Positions 1-6,299 of a stretch of 6,695 nt of DNA are shown piece after piece (position 1 is the stretch's first letter; each line of letters opens with the position of its first letter). The DNA comes from Rubrobacteraceae bacterium (GTDB lineage: Bacteria > Actinomycetota > Rubrobacteria > Rubrobacterales > Rubrobacteraceae). Under the pieces are notes generated by a model, which was given only the letters and a program-made list of their open reading frames with translations, was not told the DNA's origin and did not search any database. Both the position numbers and the translations under genes were made by a program. Where the stretch lies: contig JARDZQ010000099.1 of NCBI GenBank assembly GCA_029240775.1, positions 1 through 6,695 of the forward strand, in the 5' to 3' direction.

Positions 1-52
1 CGCGGGGGTCAGCGTAGTCGCCGAGGTTGGTGATCTCTATCCCGTAGCGCAC
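1..52 (-). CDS. Probable luciferase-like (LLM class) flavin-dependent oxidoreductase, N-terminal fragment
   Basis: Seventeen codons are visible before the window ends; they read VRYGIEITNLGDYADPR from a GTG start. A short beta strand followed by a 'G-[DE]-Y-x-D-P' turn is typical of the N-terminus of bacterial luciferase-like monooxygenases, TIM-barrel enzymes that use FMN or F420. The upstream stop in this frame is the stop codon of the preceding USP gene, and no other start codon lies between, so GTG at 52 is the only possible start. The gap is 12 bases with no strong Shine-Dalgarno sequence, which suggests translational coupling to the USP gene and membership of the same operon. The family call rests on a very short peptide; the substrate cannot be told. 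Confidence 0.5.
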   Translation of the reverse strand, partial: MRYGIEITNLGDYADPR

Positions 53-64
53 GGGACGCTTCTG

Positions 65-943
65 TCAATCACCCCGCGCGACGAGGACGGGGCAGTGGGC
101 GTGACGCACTACCGAGTCCGAGATGCTCCCCAGCAACACCCGCCTCAAACCACCCAGACCCCGGCTGCCCATCGCTATGAGGTCTATGTTCGATTCCTCG
201 GCCACGACGATCGTCTGCTGGTCGGCCCTTCCCCTCCTCAGGTGGGTCTGTGCCACGCTGGCTCCTGCGGCCCTCAGCCGCTCGACCTGTACTTTGAGGA
301 GCTCGCGCGCCTCCCTGTCGAGCTCTTCCTGGGGGACTGTCGGCAGGGGACCGACCTCCACACCGCGGGAGCCCCCGTTGGTTATCAGCCTGCCCACGTG
401 CGCCACGTGCAGCTCCGAGCCAGTCGTCTCCGCCAGCTCCGCAACGGTACGAGCGGCCAGCTCCGCCTCCTCCGAGCCGTCGGTTGCCAGCAGGATCCTG
501 GCGGGAAACACGACCGGCTTCCAGCGAACCACCAGGACGGGGCAGTGGGCATGCCTTACGACGGAGTCCGAGACGCTTCCCATGAGTAGCCTCTTTATCG
601 GGCCTCGGCCCCGGCTGCCCACGACCACCAGGTCCGCCCCCAACTCCTCGGCGAGGGTGACCACCCGCTCGGCGGCGCCCCCCATCGCGAGGTGGCTCTG
701 CGCGGCCCCACCCATGTTCTCGACCTTCTTCGTCTGCTCGTCGAGAATCCTCTCTGCCTCCCGCTTCATCCGGGCCGGTTCCACCTCGGTGGGCTCGAAG
801 TGCTCAGGCACCACAGGTCCCACGTGGACCAGGTGTAGCTCAGAGCCGGTGACCTTGGCCAGGCCGACAGCGGTGGTGGCGGCGAGCTCGGCGTCTTTCG
901 ATCCGTCGGTGGCGAAGAGGACTCTGGTCGGAAAGATGCTCAT
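65..943 (-). CDS. Universal stress protein with two tandem USP domains
   Basis: This 292-residue cytoplasmic protein is a head-to-tail duplication of the UspA fold. Domain 1 covers about residues 4-140 and domain 2 about 147-290. Each begins with a beta strand and an acidic-loop motif (ATDGS at 11-15 and 153-157). Each carries the complete ATP-binding signature G-2x-G-9x-G-S (109-123 and 259-273) and ends in RHAHCPVLV, so both halves look able to bind ATP. In this family ATP binding usually goes with stress, dormancy or energy sensing rather than a defined catalytic reaction. The ATG at 943 is chosen because GGAGG lies five bases upstream; the longer GTG start at 949 would overlap that ribosome-binding site. 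The gene follows the USP pseudogene by 39 bases, with no promoter of its own seen, and is probably transcribed from the conserved promoter near 1213-1269. It is closely similar to the other double USP in the window. Confidence 0.93.
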   Translation of the reverse strand: MSIFPTRVLFATDGSKDAELAATTAVGLAKVTGSELHLVHVGPVVPEHFEPTEVEPARMKREAERILDEQTKKVENMGGAAQSHLAMGGAAERVVTLAEELGADLVVVGSRGRGPIKRLLMGSVSDSVVRHAHCPVLVVRWKPVVFPARILLATDGSEEAELAARTVAELAETTGSELHVAHVGRLITNGGSRGVEVGPLPTVPQEELDREARELLKVQVERLRAAGASVAQTHLRRGRADQQTIVVAEESNIDLIAMGSRGLGGLRRVLLGSISDSVVRHAHCPVLVARGD

Positions 944-982
944 CTCCACCTCCTCTGTGCGCGGTGCGAACCCCGCGTACTG

Positions 983-1183
983 TTAAGGTTCCTGGTCGTG
1001 CGGGCAGACCAGGATCAGCCCTACCGCGGCTCTCAAGACCTTCGTCGAGGTGCTACCCAACGGCACCCGCCTTGCCGGACCCAACCCCCGGCTACCAACC
1101 ACGACGAGGCTTTATACCCCGTCCTCGGCCGCGTCTCTCGAAGCGTCGGGCCCCAGAAGTACCTTCTTCGGTAGCCTCTCCAT
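983..1183 (-). pseudogene. Decayed universal stress protein gene with internal deletion and in-frame stop
   Basis: An ATG at 1183, seven bases after GGAGGA, opens a peptide beginning MERLPKKVLLGPDASRDAA. This matches the start of a USP domain, with the usual ATDGS changed to GPDAS. After 23 codons comes a TAA (1112-1114). Beyond it, in the same frame, translation resumes as the C-terminal part of a USP domain: LVVVGSRGLGPARRVPLGS, then STKVLRAAVGLILVCPHDQEP and a stop at 983-985. The G-2x-G-9x-G-S signature is still readable, but the middle of the domain (about 75-80 residues) is missing. The simplest reading is an in-frame internal deletion plus a nonsense codon in a former single-domain USP. 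Its ribosome-binding site and promoter remain intact, and it is now the leader of the transcript for the downstream USP gene. A functional 23-residue leader peptide cannot be excluded. Confidence 0.8.
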
Positions 1184-1212
1184 ATCGTCGTCCTCCGTTA
1201 TCCCTTGCCTCT

Positions 1213-1269
1213 ACCGTACCCGACGGAGGGATCTCCAGCCTGAGCAAGATGGCCCATTTTGCTGGTCAG
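1213..1269 (-). promoter_or_regulatory. Conserved composite operator and promoter, copy 1 (before USP pseudogene and double USP)
   Basis: On the minus strand this holds CTGACCAG (1269-1262), AAATGGGCCA (1259-1250) and TTGCTCAG followed by G (1247-1239). Twenty bases later comes TACGGT (1218-1213), a TANNNT -10 box. The same layout and spacing occur at 3076-3132 and 6336-6392. No TTGACA-like -35 box is present where one is expected; that place is taken by the end of the second palindrome. The predicted transcription start is about 1206, some 23 bases before the pseudogene ATG. This copy is the most divergent of the three, with TTG instead of CTG in the second palindrome. Confidence 0.7.
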
Positions 1270-1333
1270 TATCGATCACCGGCCCGCACCAAGACCGGGG
1301 ACGCGAGATGGATCCAGACGCAGCTGTGAGACG

Positions 1334-2236
1334 TCACCCGCCTTTGCGCACGACGAGGACTGAGGAGTAAGCGTGGCGCACCACCGAGTCCGAGACGCTC
1401 CCCATCAGCGCCCGTTTCATGCCGCCCAGGCCCCGGCTGCCCACCACGATCAGGCCCGCTCCCACCCCTTCGGCCGAGACGACGATCTCCTCGTCCGGGC
1501 GTCCCATCGCGAGGTGAGTCCCCGCAACGGTTCCTCCCGCCGCCTTCACCTTCTCGACTTGCTCGTCCAGGAGCTGCTCGGCGTGTTCGTGGAGTCTCTC
1601 GTACCGAGCGACGTACCCGTGCCTCTCGGGGTGGTAGACGGGCGCTATCTTACCGACGTGGATCACGTGCAGCTCTGAACCCGTACTCGTCGCGAGCTCC
1701 ACGGCCATCCGGGCGGCGGCGTCCGCTTCCTCGGAGCCGTCGAGGGCCAGCAGGATCCTGCCCGGCGGGAAGCTCGCCTCCCCCCGCCCGTCTTCCCGCA
1801 CCACCAGGACTGGGCAGTGAGCGTGCCTTACGACGCTCGTGGAGACGCTCCCCATGAGAGCCCGTCTGAGTGGCCCGAGACCGCGGCTGCCCACGACCAC
1901 CAGGCCCGCGCCCAGCTCTTCGGCCAGGTCCACGACAACCCGGCCGGGCCGTTCACCCATCCGGAGGTGGGCCTCCTCGACAGCGGCTCCCGACTCCTCG
2001 ATCCTCGCGACCTGCTCGTCGAGGACCTCACGAGCCTTCCGCTTCTGCGCCTTGGCAATGTCCTCGAAGCTGGCTGGTGCCTCGGGCAGCTCGTAGTAGG
2101 GGAACTCCGGGCCCGCGGTCAGTACGTGCAGTTCCGAGCCCGTGCTCGTTGCGAGGGCCGCGGCGCTCCTAGCCGCCAGGGTAGCCTCCTCGGAGCCATC
2201 GCTGGCAAAAAGGATCTTCGTCGGAAAGATGCTCAT
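1334..2236 (-). CDS. Universal stress protein with two tandem USP domains
   Basis: The 300-residue product has two UspA-type domains (about 4-147 and 157-298). The acidic motifs are ASDGS (11-15) and ALDGS (164-168). Full G-2x-G-9x-G-S nucleotide-binding signatures lie at 116-130 and 266-280, so ATP binding by both halves is expected. The N-terminal MSIFPT is identical to that of the other double USP, pointing to a recent duplication. In domain 2 the nearly invariant HAHCPVLVV ending reads HAYSSVLVV, an unusual change in the strand normally used for dimer packing. The ATG at 2236 has GGAGGAG a few bases upstream. It is the last gene of a three-gene operon, 38 bases after the DksA-like gene, with no promoter in that gap. 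It probably acts in the cytoplasm in energy or redox stress; the exact role is unknown. Confidence 0.93.
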   Translation of the reverse strand: MSIFPTKILFASDGSEEATLAARSAAALATSTGSELHVLTAGPEFPYYELPEAPASFEDIAKAQKRKAREVLDEQVARIEESGAAVEEAHLRMGERPGRVVVDLAEELGAGLVVVGSRGLGPLRRALMGSVSTSVVRHAHCPVLVVREDGRGEASFPPGRILLALDGSEEADAAARMAVELATSTGSELHVIHVGKIAPVYHPERHGYVARYERLHEHAEQLLDEQVEKVKAAGGTVAGTHLAMGRPDEEIVVSAEGVGAGLIVVGSRGLGGMKRALMGSVSDSVVRHAYSSVLVVRKGG

Positions 2237-2274
2237 GATCTCCTCCCCAGGTCGCCGAGCCCCGGGCCGTATGA

Positions 2275-2703
2275 CTACGCCTCCCTTTCCAGGGCCCGCT
2301 GGGCCTCTATAGTGTAGACCGCCTCCGGCACCGCCTCCAGCCGGCCACGGGGAATGCGCTCCCCCGTGGCGTCGCAGAGACCGTAGGTCCCCTCACCTAT
2401 CTTCGCCAGCGCCCGCTCGACGAGCCCGAGCCGCCTCATGAGCCGCCGGTCGAGGACGGTGTCCACCTCCTCAGCGAGTATGTGGGCCCTGACGTCTTCG
2501 GAGTCCCGAGGCGCGTAATGGTCGCCCCAGCGCCTCTCCTCCTCCCGTATCCCGGCGCGGCCTCGCAGCAGCGCGCGTCTCATCTCCTCGAGACGAGCCC
2601 GCTGGCGAGCGACAAACTCCTCATCGAGCTCCTCGTCCAGCGTCTCGCCGAGGATCCGGTTCACCTCTCCCTGCGCGCGCAGCCCTTCGAACGTGTCGTA
2701 CAT
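2275..2703 (-). CDS. DksA/TraR-family RNA polymerase-binding protein lacking the zinc cysteines
   Basis: This 142-residue protein has the DksA/TraR layout: a long charged helical region (about 15-100, likely a coiled coil) followed by the C-terminal GEGTYGLCDATGERIP segment and RLEAVPEA (121-128). In DksA the globular part binds one zinc through CxxC...CxxC. Here the four equivalent positions appear to be C110, T113, T131 and A134, so metal binding is almost certainly lost while the fold motif (IP, RLEA, P) is kept. Family members insert a coiled coil into the RNA polymerase secondary channel and modulate promoters, often with ppGpp; action of this protein on polymerase is inferred. AAGGTG lies five bases before the ATG. 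It follows the zinc-ribbon gene by 21 bases and precedes a USP gene, implying a role in stress-dependent transcription control. Confidence 0.85.
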   Translation of the reverse strand: MYDTFEGLRAQGEVNRILGETLDEELDEEFVARQRARLEEMRRALLRGRAGIREEERRWGDHYAPRDSEDVRAHILAEEVDTVLDRRLMRRLGLVERALAKIGEGTYGLCDATGERIPRGRLEAVPEAVYTIEAQRALEREA

Positions 2704-2724
2704 TCCCTCACCTTCTCTCCTCCA

Positions 2725-3042
2725 TCAGCCCTGGTCGAGCGAGCGCAGCTCGAGCCACTCCTGGTACTCGGTCCGGTTCTCCTTGAAGGTGCGCCAGACC
2801 TCGTAGTCGGGGTGCCAGGGATGCAGGACCTCATCTCCGAGGTGGCGTCCGGCCACCTCCCGCAGCACGTCCGCGCGGTCGGCCCCGCAGTTCGGACACG
2901 TCGTGTGGTGCTCGTCGGCGTCCATGACCTGGCCGCAGTCGCACTCGATCAGCGCGTGCGCCGGGACCCAGACGTAGTCCTTGCCGTAGGGGAGGTCTTC
3001 TACCTCGTAGTGCCCCTCGATACGGACCTTGACCTTACTCAA
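2725..3042 (-). CDS. Small zinc-ribbon protein of unknown function
   Basis: I do not recognise a named family. From the TTG at 3042 the product has 105 residues. A central treble-clef-like cluster, C34-x-C36 and C49-x-x-C52 within ECDCGQVM...TTCPNCGAD, predicts one structural zinc. It follows a basic beta-like N-terminus (KVKVRIEGHYEVEDLP). The C-terminal 35 residues are aromatic-rich (HPWHPDYEVWRTF, YQEWLEL). The TTG is preferred because AAGGAGG lies eight bases upstream; a GTG at 3051 would overlap that ribosome-binding site and would add only three residues. It is the first gene of the operon with the DksA-like protein and a double USP, about 27 bases downstream of the predicted start of transcription. 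The CPNCGAD ribbon could bind nucleic acid or protein; this is a guess. Confidence 0.8.
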   Translation of the reverse strand: MSKVKVRIEGHYEVEDLPYGKDYVWVPAHALIECDCGQVMDADEHHTTCPNCGADRADVLREVAGRHLGDEVLHPWHPDYEVWRTFKENRTEYQEWLELRSLDQG

Positions 3043-3075
3043 CGCCGCCACCTCCTTCCTCGGGGTCTCTACTTA

Positions 3076-3132
3076 AACCTACCGCCTATTCGAGGCTTCG
3101 TCCTGATCAGTTTGGCCCATTTATCTGGCCAG
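3076..3132 (-). promoter_or_regulatory. Conserved composite operator and promoter, copy 2 (before zinc-ribbon/DksA-like/USP operon)
   Basis: Minus-strand order: CTGGCCAG (3132-3125), AAATGGGCCA (3122-3113), CTGATCAG followed by G (3110-3102), 20 bases, then TAGGTT (3081-3076) as the -10 box. Both outer blocks are perfect 8-bp palindromes here, the clearest of the three copies. The predicted transcript starts near 3069 and has a short leader of about 27 bases to the TTG start. The element begins 31 bases after the stop codon of the single-domain USP gene. Confidence 0.75.
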
Positions 3133-3163
3133 AATTGCTCTGAAATCCCCCGGGAGATCCCTC

Positions 3164-3604
3164 TTATCCGCGAACCACCAGCACCGGACAGTGCGCGTGG
3201 GCGGCGATGCTGCTCGACACGCTCCCGATGGGACGCCTCAACCGGCCGCCGCCCCTGCTCCCCACTACTATCATGCTGGCCCCTATCTCCTCGCCGAGGG
3301 AGATCACCTCCGCGTCCGGCTCCCCTACCCTGAGGTACGCTTTAGCGACCTTCCCGCCGGCTTCCTCGATCATCCTGGTCTGCTTGTCGAGTAGCTTGCG
3401 GGCCTCTTGCGTGTCCTCCTCGTACAGGCTGGGCCCCTCGTCGTCCTCGGCGAATAGGTGGTAGGGCTCGGTTACGGGCACCACGTGGACCAGGTGCAGC
3501 TCCGCCTCGAACGCGCCGGCCATCTCCGCCGCCTTGCGGGCCGCCAGGGCAGAGTCCGGGGACCCGTCAGTGGCGACGAGTATCTTCGTCGGTAGATCGT
3601 TCAT
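3164..3604 (-). CDS. Single-domain universal stress protein with shortened nucleotide loop
   Basis: This 146-residue protein is one UspA fold: ATDGS at 11-15, LHLVHVVPV at 37-45, and the C-terminal HAHCPVLVVRG ending. The nucleotide-binding signature runs GSRG (115-118) to GS (127-128), but only eight residues (GGRLRRPI) separate the second glycine from GS, instead of the nine seen in all other USP domains of this window. The loop that wraps the ATP phosphates is thus one residue short, so ATP binding may be weakened or changed. The region at 43-68 is acidic (FAEDDEG, YEEDTQE). The ATG at 3604 has AAGGAG nine bases upstream. The gene lies 82 bases after a small membrane-protein gene and is probably the last gene of the ppsA transcript. 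It may link PEP synthase expression to stress or energy state. Confidence 0.92.
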   Translation of the reverse strand: MNDLPTKILVATDGSPDSALAARKAAEMAGAFEAELHLVHVVPVTEPYHLFAEDDEGPSLYEEDTQEARKLLDKQTRMIEEAGGKVAKAYLRVGEPDAEVISLGEEIGASMIVVGSRGGGRLRRPIGSVSSSIAAHAHCPVLVVRG

Positions 3605-3653
3605 CGCTTCGCGCTCCTTCGCATCTCTCGCGTTCCGTCAATACCGGGAGCGA

Positions 3654-3671
3654 CCCGGAGCCCATTCCGGG
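3654..3671 (-). other. Small GC-rich hairpin between two genes of the ppsA operon
   Basis: The sequence is a perfect six-base inverted repeat, CCCGGA and TCCGGG, around a six-base loop. It lies in the 82-base gap between the small membrane-protein gene and the single-domain USP gene. No T-run follows, so it does not look like an intrinsic terminator. It could be an RNA processing or stability element that lets the USP be expressed at a level different from ppsA, or it may be chance in GC-rich DNA. Confidence 0.35.
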
Positions 3672-3686
3672 ACGTCGCTCGGGGTC

Positions 3687-3821
3687 TCATTCCTCCGCTC
3701 CAGCCTTGGGGCGGAGCGCCGGCCACCCCCAGGCAGCCAGGGCACCCAGCCCGAGGAGCGCCAAGACGAGCCCGATCGGGGCCGCCAGCTTCCAACCGCT
3801 GGAGATCCCGAGTGCCTTCAT
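3687..3821 (-). CDS. 44-residue single-span membrane protein
   Basis: An ATG at 3821, preceded seven bases upstream by AGGAGT, opens a 44-codon frame: MKALGISSGWKLAAPIG, then LVLALLGLGALAAWGWPAL and RPKAGAEE, ending in TGA. The centre (about residues 13-36) is a clear hydrophobic transmembrane helix rich in Leu, Ala and Gly, with a short mildly basic N-terminus and a hydrophilic C-terminal tail. It lies 42 bases after ppsA and before the USP gene on the same strand, so it is probably co-transcribed with both. No family is recognised. Its size and strong ribosome-binding site favour a real small membrane protein, perhaps a regulator or anchor of a larger membrane complex, but the function is unknown. 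It could also be missed by standard annotation because of its length. Confidence 0.65.
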   Translation of the reverse strand: MKALGISSGWKLAAPIGLVLALLGLGALAAWGWPALRPKAGAEE

Positions 3822-3863
3822 GCCGTCCACTCCTTTCGTGACCGTGTTCAGCTACCTCTCCGA

Positions 3864-6266
3864 TCACGAGCCCTCGTTCTCGACCTCCAGTATCTTCAGG
3901 GTCGTCGGCACCACGGCGTCCGGGCTCAGGCTCACCGAGTCGATCCCGCGCTCGACCAGGAAGGCGGCGAAGTCCGGGTAGTCGGAGGGGGCCTGGCCGC
4001 AGATGCCGACCTTGCGCCCGGCGCGGTGCGCCTCATCTATGAGCGTGGCGCACATCCGCTTTACGGCCTCGTCGCGCTCGTCGAAGAGCGGCGCAACCCG
4101 CTCGGAGTCCCGGTCGACACCGAGGACGAGCTGGGTGAGGTCGTTGGAGCCGATGGAGAAGCCGTCGAAGATGGCGGCGAACTCCCGCGCGAGGACGACG
4201 TTCGAGGGAATCTCGGCCATCACGTAGACATCGAGGCCGTCCTCGCCCCGCACGAGGCCACCCTCGCGCATGACCTCCTGCACCCGCTGCCCCTCCTCCG
4301 GGCTGCGGCAGAACGGCACCATGACCTTCAGGTTCTTCAAACCGAAGGTCTCGCGCACCTTTCTTACGGCCCGCAGCTCGAGCATGAACCCTTCCTTGTA
4401 GTCGGGATGGTAGTAACGGCTCGCGCCGCGCCAGCCGAGCATCGGGTTCTCCTCGTGCGGCTCGAAGTTCTCGCCGCCGAGCAGGTGGGCGTACTCGTTC
4501 GTCTTGAAGTCCGAGAAGCGCAGGATCACGGGCTTCGGGTAGAACGCCGCGGCTATAGTGCCTATCCCCTGCGCTAGCCTGTCGACGAAGAACTCCGTCT
4601 TGTCCTCGTAGCCACGGGTGCGGCGATTGATCTCCAGCCTGATGCGGGGCGGTAGCGACGCGAAGCGGGTGAGGGCCAGCGGGTGTATCCCGACCCAGCC
4701 GGCGAAGACGAACTCCATCCTCGCGAGCCCGACGCCGTCGTTGGGCAGCTGCGAGAGCTCGAAGACCCGCTCGGGATCGGCCACGTTCATCATTACCTGC
4801 GTCCTGGGCCGGCCCACTGAGGTGGGGTCTATCTCGGTTACCTCGTGGCGCAGCGTGCCCTCGTAGACCCGGCCGACCTCCCCCTCGCAGCAGGAGATGG
4901 TGACGGGCTGGCCGCTCGCTATCGTCGTCGTCGCGTTCTCCGTGCCCACGACGGCGGGTATCCCCAGCTCGCGGGCCACGATCGCGGCGTGCGAAGTACG
5001 CCCGCCCCGGTCGGTCACTATCGCTGAGGCCGTCTTCATTATGGGCTCCCAGTCGGGGTCGGTGATCCCGGTGACGAGCACCTCCCCTGGCCTGAAGGCC
5101 TCGATCTCACCCGGGTCCTCGAGCACGCGCGCCGAGCCCGTAGCGACCGCGTTGCCTACCGCGAGCCCTTCGACGAGCAGCGGACCCCGCTCCCCGAGCC
5201 GGTAGAGCCGCACGGTAGGGGACTGGCGCTGGCCGTGCACGGTCTCGGGCCTGGCCTGGACTATGAAGAGCTCGCCCGTGAGACCGTCTTTGGCCCACTC
5301 GATGTCCATGAAGGTCCTCGCGCCGCGCTTCTCGCTGTAGTGGTCCTCGACGGCGACCGCCCATCGGGCGAGGAGCAACACGTCCTCGTCGGAGGCGGAG
5401 AAAGCCTCCCGCTCCCCGGGAGAGGTCGGGACGTTCTCGACGAGCCGGTGGCCGGTCTCGTCGTAGATCAGCTTGAACTCCTTCGTGCCGAGCCGCTTCC
5501 TGATCAGGGGCTCGTAGCCCTCCTTGAGCGTCGGCTTGTGCACGTAGAACCCGTCGGGGACGACCCTCCCCTGCACGATGCTCTCCCCGAGCCCCCAGGT
5601 CGAGGTGACGAAGACCACGTCAGGGAAACCGCTCTCGGTGTCGAGGGTGAAGATGACGCCCGAGCTGGCCAGGTCGGAGCGGACCATCTTCTGCACCCCC
5701 ACCGAGAGAGCCACCTTGAAGTGGTCGAAGCCCATGTCCTCGCGATAGCCGATGGCCCGCGGGGTGAAGAGACTCGCGAAGCACTTCTTGACCGACTCCA
5801 GGAGCTGGGCCTCGCCGTGCACGTTCAGGAAGCTCTCCTGCTGGCCGGCGAAGCTGGCGGTGGGCAGGTCCTCGGCGGTGGCCGACGACCGGACCGCGAC
5901 GTCGGTGTTCTCCCCCCCGTAGCGGGCGGAGAGCTCCTCGTAGCCCTGCAGTATCTCGTCCCGCAGCTCGGACGGGACCTGGCCTTTGAGCACGAGGTCC
6001 CGGATCTCCTTACTCCGCCGGGTCAGGCCCTCGACGTTCTCCTTGTCCAGACCGGCCATGATCTCCCGGATCCGGGCCACCAGCCCGTTCGCCTCGAGGA
6101 AGTGTATGTAGGCCTCGGCCGTCACCGCGTACCCGTCCGGCACCTGGATGCCCAGCGGTTCGAGCTCGCGGGTCATCTCGCCCAGAGAGGCGTTCTTCCC
6201 GCCCACGAGCGGCACGTCGTCTATCCCGATCTCCGAGAACCTTCGCGTCCAGCGTGTCTTCAGCAT
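3864..6266 (-). CDS. ppsA: Phosphoenolpyruvate synthase (pyruvate, water dikinase)
   Basis: The 800-residue enzyme converts pyruvate, ATP and water to PEP, AMP and phosphate, feeding gluconeogenesis. Its length matches the usual 790-800 residues. The N-terminal ATP-grasp-like pyruvate/phosphate dikinase domain spans about 10-345, with VGGKNASLGE (21-30) and VRSSATAEDLP (125-135). The swivelling phosphohistidine domain spans about 385-470, with GGRTSHAAIVARELGIPAVVG carrying the catalytic His426. The C-terminal PEP/pyruvate TIM barrel spans about 488-795, with MAEIPSN (683-689), SIGSNDLTQ (704-712) and GICGQAPSD (754-762), where Cys756 is the expected proton donor. All key residues are present. 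AGGAGT lies about ten bases before the ATG. It follows the conserved promoter at 6336-6392 with a roughly 63-base leader that contains a hairpin, and heads an operon with a small membrane protein and a USP. The PPDK-type regulatory partner (DUF299) is not in the window. Confidence 0.97.
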   Translation of the reverse strand: MLKTRWTRRFSEIGIDDVPLVGGKNASLGEMTRELEPLGIQVPDGYAVTAEAYIHFLEANGLVARIREIMAGLDKENVEGLTRRSKEIRDLVLKGQVPSELRDEILQGYEELSARYGGENTDVAVRSSATAEDLPTASFAGQQESFLNVHGEAQLLESVKKCFASLFTPRAIGYREDMGFDHFKVALSVGVQKMVRSDLASSGVIFTLDTESGFPDVVFVTSTWGLGESIVQGRVVPDGFYVHKPTLKEGYEPLIRKRLGTKEFKLIYDETGHRLVENVPTSPGEREAFSASDEDVLLLARWAVAVEDHYSEKRGARTFMDIEWAKDGLTGELFIVQARPETVHGQRQSPTVRLYRLGERGPLLVEGLAVGNAVATGSARVLEDPGEIEAFRPGEVLVTGITDPDWEPIMKTASAIVTDRGGRTSHAAIVARELGIPAVVGTENATTTIASGQPVTISCCEGEVGRVYEGTLRHEVTEIDPTSVGRPRTQVMMNVADPERVFELSQLPNDGVGLARMEFVFAGWVGIHPLALTRFASLPPRIRLEINRRTRGYEDKTEFFVDRLAQGIGTIAAAFYPKPVILRFSDFKTNEYAHLLGGENFEPHEENPMLGWRGASRYYHPDYKEGFMLELRAVRKVRETFGLKNLKVMVPFCRSPEEGQRVQEVMREGGLVRGEDGLDVYVMAEIPSNVVLAREFAAIFDGFSIGSNDLTQLVLGVDRDSERVAPLFDERDEAVKRMCATLIDEAHRAGRKVGICGQAPSDYPDFAAFLVERGIDSVSLSPDAVVPTTLKILEVENEGS

Positions 6267-6299
6267 CTCCGATCACACTCCTGTTGCCGCGTTCGCTCC

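Noticed and set aside
949..949. Upstream GTG start for the first double USP
   Set aside because: The GTG overlaps the GGAGG ribosome-binding site; the ATG at 943 is correctly spaced and matches the start of the paralogue.
1006..1020. CCAGGATCAG-like sequence resembling the operator palindromes
   Set aside because: It lies inside the decayed USP frame, lacks the AAATGGGYCA core and correct spacing, and is a chance match.
1270..1333. Possible terminator or small gene after the second double USP
   Set aside because: No stem followed by a T-run and no frame with a ribosome-binding site could be seen; it appears to be plain spacer before promoter copy 1.
95..2317. Long plus-strand open frames opposite the USP and DksA-like genes
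   Set aside because: They are antisense to well-supported coding sequence, have proline/arginine/histidine-rich compositions with no domain, and arise from the GC-rich codon bias of the minus-strand genes.
3145..3158. Palindrome around CCCGGG after the single-domain USP gene as an intrinsic terminator
   Set aside because: The stem is only about five pairs with one wobble around CCGG, and only three T residues follow; too weak to call.
3654..3671. Fourth copy of the regulon operator, because the loop contains ATGGGC
   Set aside because: The flanking CTGNNCAG palindromes and a TANNNT box at the right distance are absent; it is a plain hairpin.
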